NCBI GenBank assembly: GCA_038214535.1
Contig: JBBQRS010000167.1
Coordinates: 1-7,933 of the forward strand
From: JBBQRS01 sp038214535
Lineage (GTDB): Bacteria > Chloroflexota > Anaerolineae > CG2-30-64-16
DNA length: 7,933 nucleotides
Direction: 5' to 3'
The number at the start of each line of letters is the position of its first letter. Position 1 is the stretch's first letter. Shown one piece after another: positions 4,965 to 7,933 of the stretch. The notes beneath the pieces are model-generated. The model was not told where the DNA came from. It made no database searches and saw nothing but the letters and a program-made list of their open reading frames with translations. A program made the translations under genes and the position numbers.

Positions 4965-7095
4965 CCGCCGACGCAGCCAGCGAACACGCCAGCACGCGCC
5001 CGATGGTGAACCCCTGGTTCCAGGTCAACGTCAGGCTGTCATAGTGGGCCGGCTCGTCCTCCAGGTCTTGCGCGGAAACGAGGATCACCGGGATGTCGTG
5101 ACAGGCCGGGTCGAGGCCCTTTTGTTCGAGCACTTGTTTACCGTCCAATCCGGGCATGAGCATGTCCAGCAACAGTAAATCAGGTTGCTCTGCGCGTAGT
5201 TTTGCCAGCGCCTCGGTGCCGTCCCGCGCAACGGTGATCTCGTAATGATGGCCGCTCGTCTGCAACATCCTGGTCCACAACCGCACAACTTCGGCGTCGT
5301 CATCCGCGATGAGGATGCGGCGCACCCCGGAGCTAACCCCACTCACGGCTTCCAGCAGGGCGCTGCGGCGGATCGGTTTGACCAGGATATCCAGCACATC
5401 GGCGCCGTTCAGCCGCGAGGTGTGCGGCGCGACGACGCAGCCTGCGATGGGCGTATCCTGAAGCGTTTGGCTGGCCTCGTGCAGCCGTGCGACCAGTTCC
5501 AGCATCGTCGGCGCGCCGACCAGCGCGAGATGCGCGACGGTGCGCCCCGCTTCGACGCCAACTTGCCGCCAGTCATCCACCTGAATTAGCTCCAGGTCGG
5601 CGGTGTGACCTTCCAGCGCGCCCCGAAGCGCGCCCTCCGGATCGTGTAGCAGCACGCATGGCTGTGACTGGACCACGGGCAGCGCGGCCGGACGCCGGTC
5701 ACGCTCCAGCCACACCCACGCCTCGCTCAGCCAGCGGCTGTGCTGACTCGCCCGCTCCAGCGGTTGCTCGATGGGCAACTCAAACTCGAACACCGTCCCT
5801 TCACCCAGCCGACTTTCCAACCCGATGCGCCCGCCGTGCATCTCCACGAATTGCTTGCTGATGCTCAGCCCCAGCCCACTGCCGGACCGGTCGCGCCAGA
5901 GCGGTTGGCTGCCCTGGCAGAACGGCTCGAAAATCCGCGTCATGTCCTGCGGCGCGATCCCCGGTCCCGTGTCCGCGACGCTCACGGTGACACAGCCTTC
6001 GCCGGTCGCGCCGCGCACCGTGATGCCGCCGGTCTCCGTGAAGCACGCCGCGTTGCTTAACAGGTTGAGGATCACCTGCCGGATGCGCGTGCGGTCGCAA
6101 TAGACGGCGGGCAGGTCAGCCACCTCGATTTTTAACCATAGCCCCTTTTTCTGAATCAAAGGCTTGACGACCGTTGCGGCCTCCGCGATGATCTCGGCCA
6201 GGTCGGCCGGCTCGCGGTGCAGGGCCAGTTGCCCCGCTTCCGCCTGGCTCAGGCTCAGCACGTCATCAATCATGCTCGCGAGGTGTTCGCAGTTGCGATA
6301 GATGATGCCGAGGTCTTCGATCACGGCGGGGGGCAGCTTGCGCCCATACAGCTCTTGTGACCGCATCAGGATGTCTACCAGCCCGATAATCATGTTGAGT
6401 GGGGTGCGGAACTCGTGGCTGACCTTTGCCACGAAGGCGGTCTTGGTTTTCTGCGCCTCTTCGGCGACGGCGCGCAGCGCGGCCAACCGGTCGTTGAGCA
6501 GGGTCAACTGGCGGCTGGCGTGGGTGAGGTCGGTCAGCGCCTGCTCCAGCCGCAACTTGGCGTCGAGCGCGTCCGTAAGTTGTTGTTGCGTCCGCTGATA
6601 GTAGTCTTCGGCCCAGCCCACGAACTGATCAAAAGGCCGGTAGGCCATGATCAGCACGCCCAGCATCCCCAGCATGACGACGACCGCGATGGCGGCCTGG
6701 GCGATGCCCGGCGCAGGCAGCCCCAGCAGCGGCATCACCGCGATGAGCGCGCCCGCCGCTGCCGCGCTCATCGCTGCGGCGGGCAGACCGATCAGCGCAC
6801 CCGCGATGCCCACCGGGATCGCCAGCAGCGCCAGCCCGCCGGGGATCAGCCCCCGGCCCGCGCCCAGGGTCAGGCTGACGGTCAATGTCGCGACCAGCAG
6901 CGCTTTAGCCATCACCGGGCGGCGCGCGTTCAGCCCCAGTACCGCCGACGCGCCGACCAGCAGCAGCGCCCAGAAGGGTTGCAGCCGGAAGGCCGCGATG
7001 CCCAGCAGGCTCACGGCCATCACGACCAGCGCCGCCGGCGTGGCCGACATGCGCAGCTCCGACTTGAAGTTGGTGGCGGATGTGGTTGGGGTCAT
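4906..7095 (-). CDS. Membrane-bound hybrid sensor histidine kinase with two degenerate receivers
   Basis: A 729-residue kinase. Residues 17-151 are hydrophobic and could form about six short membrane segments with no sizeable outside domain, followed by a coiled coil at about 160-218. The HisKA H box has His227 (Ser-His-Glu-Phe-Arg-Thr-Pro-Leu-Asn). The ATPase domain is complete: N box Asn348, G1 Asp375-Thr-Gly-Pro-Gly, F box Phe389-Glu-Pro-Phe, G2 Gly405-Ser-Gly-Leu-Gly. A first receiver-like unit (about 477-586) has lost its phospho-acceptor Asp but keeps Lys572-Pro573. A second (592-710) has Asp598-Asp599-Asp600, acceptor Asp644 and Ser674, but no Lys-Pro. The start at 7095 has AGGA with an 8-base spacer; a longer reading to 7329 would run through a terminator and the antitoxin gene. 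It probably phosphorylates the convergent regulator; the signal is unknown. Confidence 0.9.
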   Translation of the reverse strand: MTPTTSATNFKSELRMSATPAALVVMAVSLLGIAAFRLQPFWALLLVGASAVLGLNARRPVMAKALLVATLTVSLTLGAGRGLIPGGLALLAIPVGIAGALIGLPAAAMSAAAAGALIAVMPLLGLPAPGIAQAAIAVVVMLGMLGVLIMAYRPFDQFVGWAEDYYQRTQQQLTDALDAKLRLEQALTDLTHASRQLTLLNDRLAALRAVAEEAQKTKTAFVAKVSHEFRTPLNMIIGLVDILMRSQELYGRKLPPAVIEDLGIIYRNCEHLASMIDDVLSLSQAEAGQLALHREPADLAEIIAEAATVVKPLIQKKGLWLKIEVADLPAVYCDRTRIRQVILNLLSNAACFTETGGITVRGATGEGCVTVSVADTGPGIAPQDMTRIFEPFCQGSQPLWRDRSGSGLGLSISKQFVEMHGGRIGLESRLGEGTVFEFELPIEQPLERASQHSRWLSEAWVWLERDRRPAALPVVQSQPCVLLHDPEGALRGALEGHTADLELIQVDDWRQVGVEAGRTVAHLALVGAPTMLELVARLHEASQTLQDTPIAGCVVAPHTSRLNGADVLDILVKPIRRSALLEAVSGVSSGVRRILIADDDAEVVRLWTRMLQTSGHHYEITVARDGTEALAKLRAEQPDLLLLDMLMPGLDGKQVLEQKGLDPACHDIPVILVSAQDLEDEPAHYDSLTLTWNQGFTIGRVLACSLAASAVMLGAAPPPVTPEETAPAG

Positions 7096-7103
7096 ACGGG
7101 GTG

Positions 7104-7107
7104 TCCT
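7104..7107 (-). promoter_or_regulatory. Ribosome binding site of the hybrid kinase
   Basis: AGGA on the minus strand, 8 bases before the ATG at 7095. With the terminator at 7150-7177 it argues against any start further upstream. A second Met at residue 16 lacks a comparable site. Confidence 0.55.
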
Positions 7108-7149
7108 GATGAGCAAGCTTGCGCGCGTCGCGTCACAGGTCTCGCATAC

Positions 7150-7177
7150 AAAAATTCCGGCGCAAGGCACGCCGGAA
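7150..7177 (-). terminator. Intrinsic terminator after the toxin-antitoxin pair
   Basis: A perfect 8-bp GC-rich stem, 7155-7162 with 7170-7177, and a 7-base loop. On the minus strand it is followed at once by TTTTTG (7154-7149). It lies 32 bases past the antitoxin stop and 55 bases before the kinase start, so it should separate the two transcription units. Confidence 0.8.
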
Positions 7178-7208
7178 GTCAAGGATAGATGGATTGGCGC
7201 GTATGAAA

Positions 7209-7439
7209 TCAGCCAAACGCGAAGACGGCGACCTGTTCCGACCGGATCGGCCGTGTCTCTGTATGCACCATACGCCGCACTTGCTCGGTTGTCTCCCGGC
7301 TGAACGTGACGTCGCCGCAGCGCGTACAAACCGAAGCCGGGATCTGCTCTACGAGCACCAACCGACCTTCGATGCTGAAGACCTCATTAACCCGCTCTGT
7401 ACGGGATTCAGTGTTGCCGCACACCTGACACTTGAACAT
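7209..7439 (-). CDS. YgiT-type zinc-finger antitoxin (MqsA N-terminal-domain-like)
   Basis: A 76-residue protein with two CxxC knuckles, Cys4/Cys7 and Cys38/Cys41, which should hold one zinc ion. Between them is the strand region typical of YgiT zinc fingers (Phe-Ser-Ile-Glu-Gly-Arg-Leu-Val-Leu-Val, then Ile-Pro-Ala before the second pair). It has no C-terminal HTH of the kind found in E. coli MqsA, so any DNA binding must use another surface. It starts 2 bases after the toxin stop, with a strong GGAGG 5 bases before the ATG, embedded in the end of the toxin gene. The toxin-then-antitoxin order is as in mqsRA. Known in the family: such proteins pair with DUF4258 or MqsR-like toxins and neutralise them. 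The role here is inferred from that pairing. Confidence 0.85.
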   Translation of the reverse strand: MFKCQVCGNTESRTERVNEVFSIEGRLVLVEQIPASVCTRCGDVTFSRETTEQVRRMVHTETRPIRSEQVAVFAFG

Positions 7440-7441
7440 TG

Positions 7442-7750
7442 TTACCTCCGGCGACGATCATTATACCATATCTCGCTGTCCGGTTGGTAGAGCGTAATGA
7501 TATGCACCAAATCGCTTTCCGCATAAGAGACCTGGATGTGCAGCGGTCTGGCGCGTCGCGTGTATCCAAGTAACAAACAACTCGGTGAGTACTTGTCGTC
7601 AGCATATTCCTCGATGATCTCCGCTGAACGTCCGGCCTGTCGAATTTCGGCTTCGCTGATGTTCCGTTCTACTGCGCGACGGAACGCGTGCCGGGTTAGC
7701 TCATACTCGCCCGCTGCAAGTTGTCGCCGGATATCGTCAATCGTTTTCAT
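7442..7750 (-). CDS. DUF4258 family protein, probable toxin of a type II toxin-antitoxin pair
   Basis: A 102-residue basic protein. The DUF4258 pattern is visible: Thr-Arg-His21-Ala near the N-terminus, Glu29-Arg-Asn-Ile-Ser then a helix, Ile-Ile-Glu-Glu-Tyr at 45-49, Ser-Cys-Leu-Leu-Leu-Gly at 57-62, Arg-Pro-Leu-His71 and a late Ile-Ile-Thr-Leu-Tyr-Gln-Pro strand at 84-90. This resembles the compact fold of RelE/BrnT-like RNases, where His and Arg residues cut RNA; nuclease activity here is inferred. It ends in four arginines. The start at 7750 has AGGA at 10 bases, a modest site. It is followed by the zinc-finger antitoxin 2 bases later, so the two are co-transcribed. No clear promoter was found in the 88 bases upstream; the stem-loop there lies between this gene and the ABC ATPase fragment. 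Confidence 0.82.
   Translation of the reverse strand: MKTIDDIRRQLAAGEYELTRHAFRRAVERNISEAEIRQAGRSAEIIEEYADDKYSPSCLLLGYTRRARPLHIQVSYAESDLVHIITLYQPDSEIWYNDRRRR
7445..7449 (-). promoter_or_regulatory. Ribosome binding site of the antitoxin, at the end of the toxin gene
   Basis: GGAGG with a 5-base spacer to the ATG at 7439, spanning the last toxin codons. It is the strongest ribosome site of the pair (the toxin has AGGA at 10 bases), which would favour excess antitoxin. Confidence 0.6.
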
Positions 7751-7779
7751 TAATCAGCTATCCTACATTGATAAAGCAA

Positions 7780-7809
7780 GACTTCCGGCCCCACGTTGGA
7801 CCGGAAGTC
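7780..7809 (-). terminator. Stem-loop after the ABC ATPase gene, weak terminator candidate
   Basis: A perfect 9-bp stem, 7780-7788 with 7801-7809, and an inner 3-bp pairing (7791-7793 with 7797-7799). In the minus direction it is followed by TTGCTTTA, a broken T-run, so termination may be partial. It lies 29 bases after the ATPase stop and about 30 bases before the toxin start. Confidence 0.55.
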
Positions 7810-7838
7810 AATGTCATATCGAATGCTGCGCAGCGACG

Positions 7839-7933
7839 TTACCCTTCGTGCCCCTCAATCGTCCCGTCCTTCAGCATCAGGATGCGATCCACGTAGTCAT
7901 CCACCAGCGGGTCGTGGGTCGCCATCAGCATCG
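7839..7933 (-). CDS. ABC transporter ATPase, C-terminal fragment (LolD/FtsE-like)
   Basis: The last 30 codons of a gene that enters from the right edge. The fragment reads Met-Leu-Met-Ala-Thr-His-Asp-Pro, the H-loop segment with the switch His at fragment residue 6. It continues with Asp-Tyr-Val-Asp-Arg-Ile-Leu-Met-Leu-Lys-Asp-Gly, the usual end of LolD/MacB/FtsE-type ATPases, where the domain stops soon after the Lys-Asp-Gly turn. Walker A and B lie outside the window. It is probably part of a lipoprotein- or peptide-type ABC exporter rather than the ATPase of the sugar importer, because CUT1 ATPases carry a long C-terminal regulatory domain that is absent here. Confidence 0.88.
   Translation of the reverse strand, partial: MLMATHDPLVDDYVDRILMLKDGTIEGHEG

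Noticed and set aside
6415..7188. Plus-strand open frame of 257 codons opposite the kinase N-terminus
   Set aside because: Arg/Gln/His-rich antisense product that also runs across the terminator; not credible.
7096..7329. Kinase start at 7329, giving 807 residues
   Set aside because: It would run through the antitoxin gene and an intrinsic terminator, and the extra 78 residues show no domain.
7825..7834. GCTGCGCAGC palindrome after the ABC ATPase stop
   Set aside because: A 10-base self-complementary run without loop room or T-run; expected by chance in GC-rich DNA.

Overview
The window looks like chromosomal DNA of a GC-rich bacterium, most likely Chloroflexota (Anaerolineae-like). This is inferred from gene style, not from a marker gene. 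The pointers are a CUT1 sugar transporter operon without its own ATPase, a response regulator with an N-terminal helix-turn-helix and a C-terminal receiver, a hybrid kinase ending in an altered receiver, and a DUF4258/YgiT-type toxin-antitoxin pair. Almost everything reads on the minus strand; one gene, at 3735-4964, reads on the plus strand.

Region by region: (1) 3519 down to 1 is a carbohydrate uptake operon on the minus strand. It runs from a substrate-binding lipoprotein, across an 18-bp stem-loop, to a MalG-like permease, a MalF-like permease and the start of a uroporphyrinogen-decarboxylase-like enzyme that leaves the window. (2) 3520-3734 is the divergent control region. It holds a symmetric TATAATA -10 element, and a row of GGAC repeats at 9-11 bp spacing runs from it into the next gene. 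(3) 3735-4964 (+) is an unusual regulator: sigma-region-4-like HTH, a histidine-kinase-like ATPase fold without its catalytic motifs, then an intact receiver. (4) 7095-4906 (-) is a membrane hybrid histidine kinase that converges on the regulator and overlaps its 3' end by 59 bp. (5) 7750-7209 (-) is a toxin-antitoxin pair followed by an intrinsic terminator. (6) 7933-7839 (-) is the last 30 codons of an ABC transporter ATPase, followed by a second stem-loop that shares 11 identical bases with the first.

Working model (inference): the kinase and the regulator form a two-component pair. The regulator may act on the shared control region, tuning the divergent sugar operon and its own expression. 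The transporter probably borrows an ATPase encoded elsewhere. The toxin-antitoxin pair is a separate small cassette bounded by two similar stem-loops. No tRNA, rRNA, CRISPR array, insertion sequence or origin was seen.
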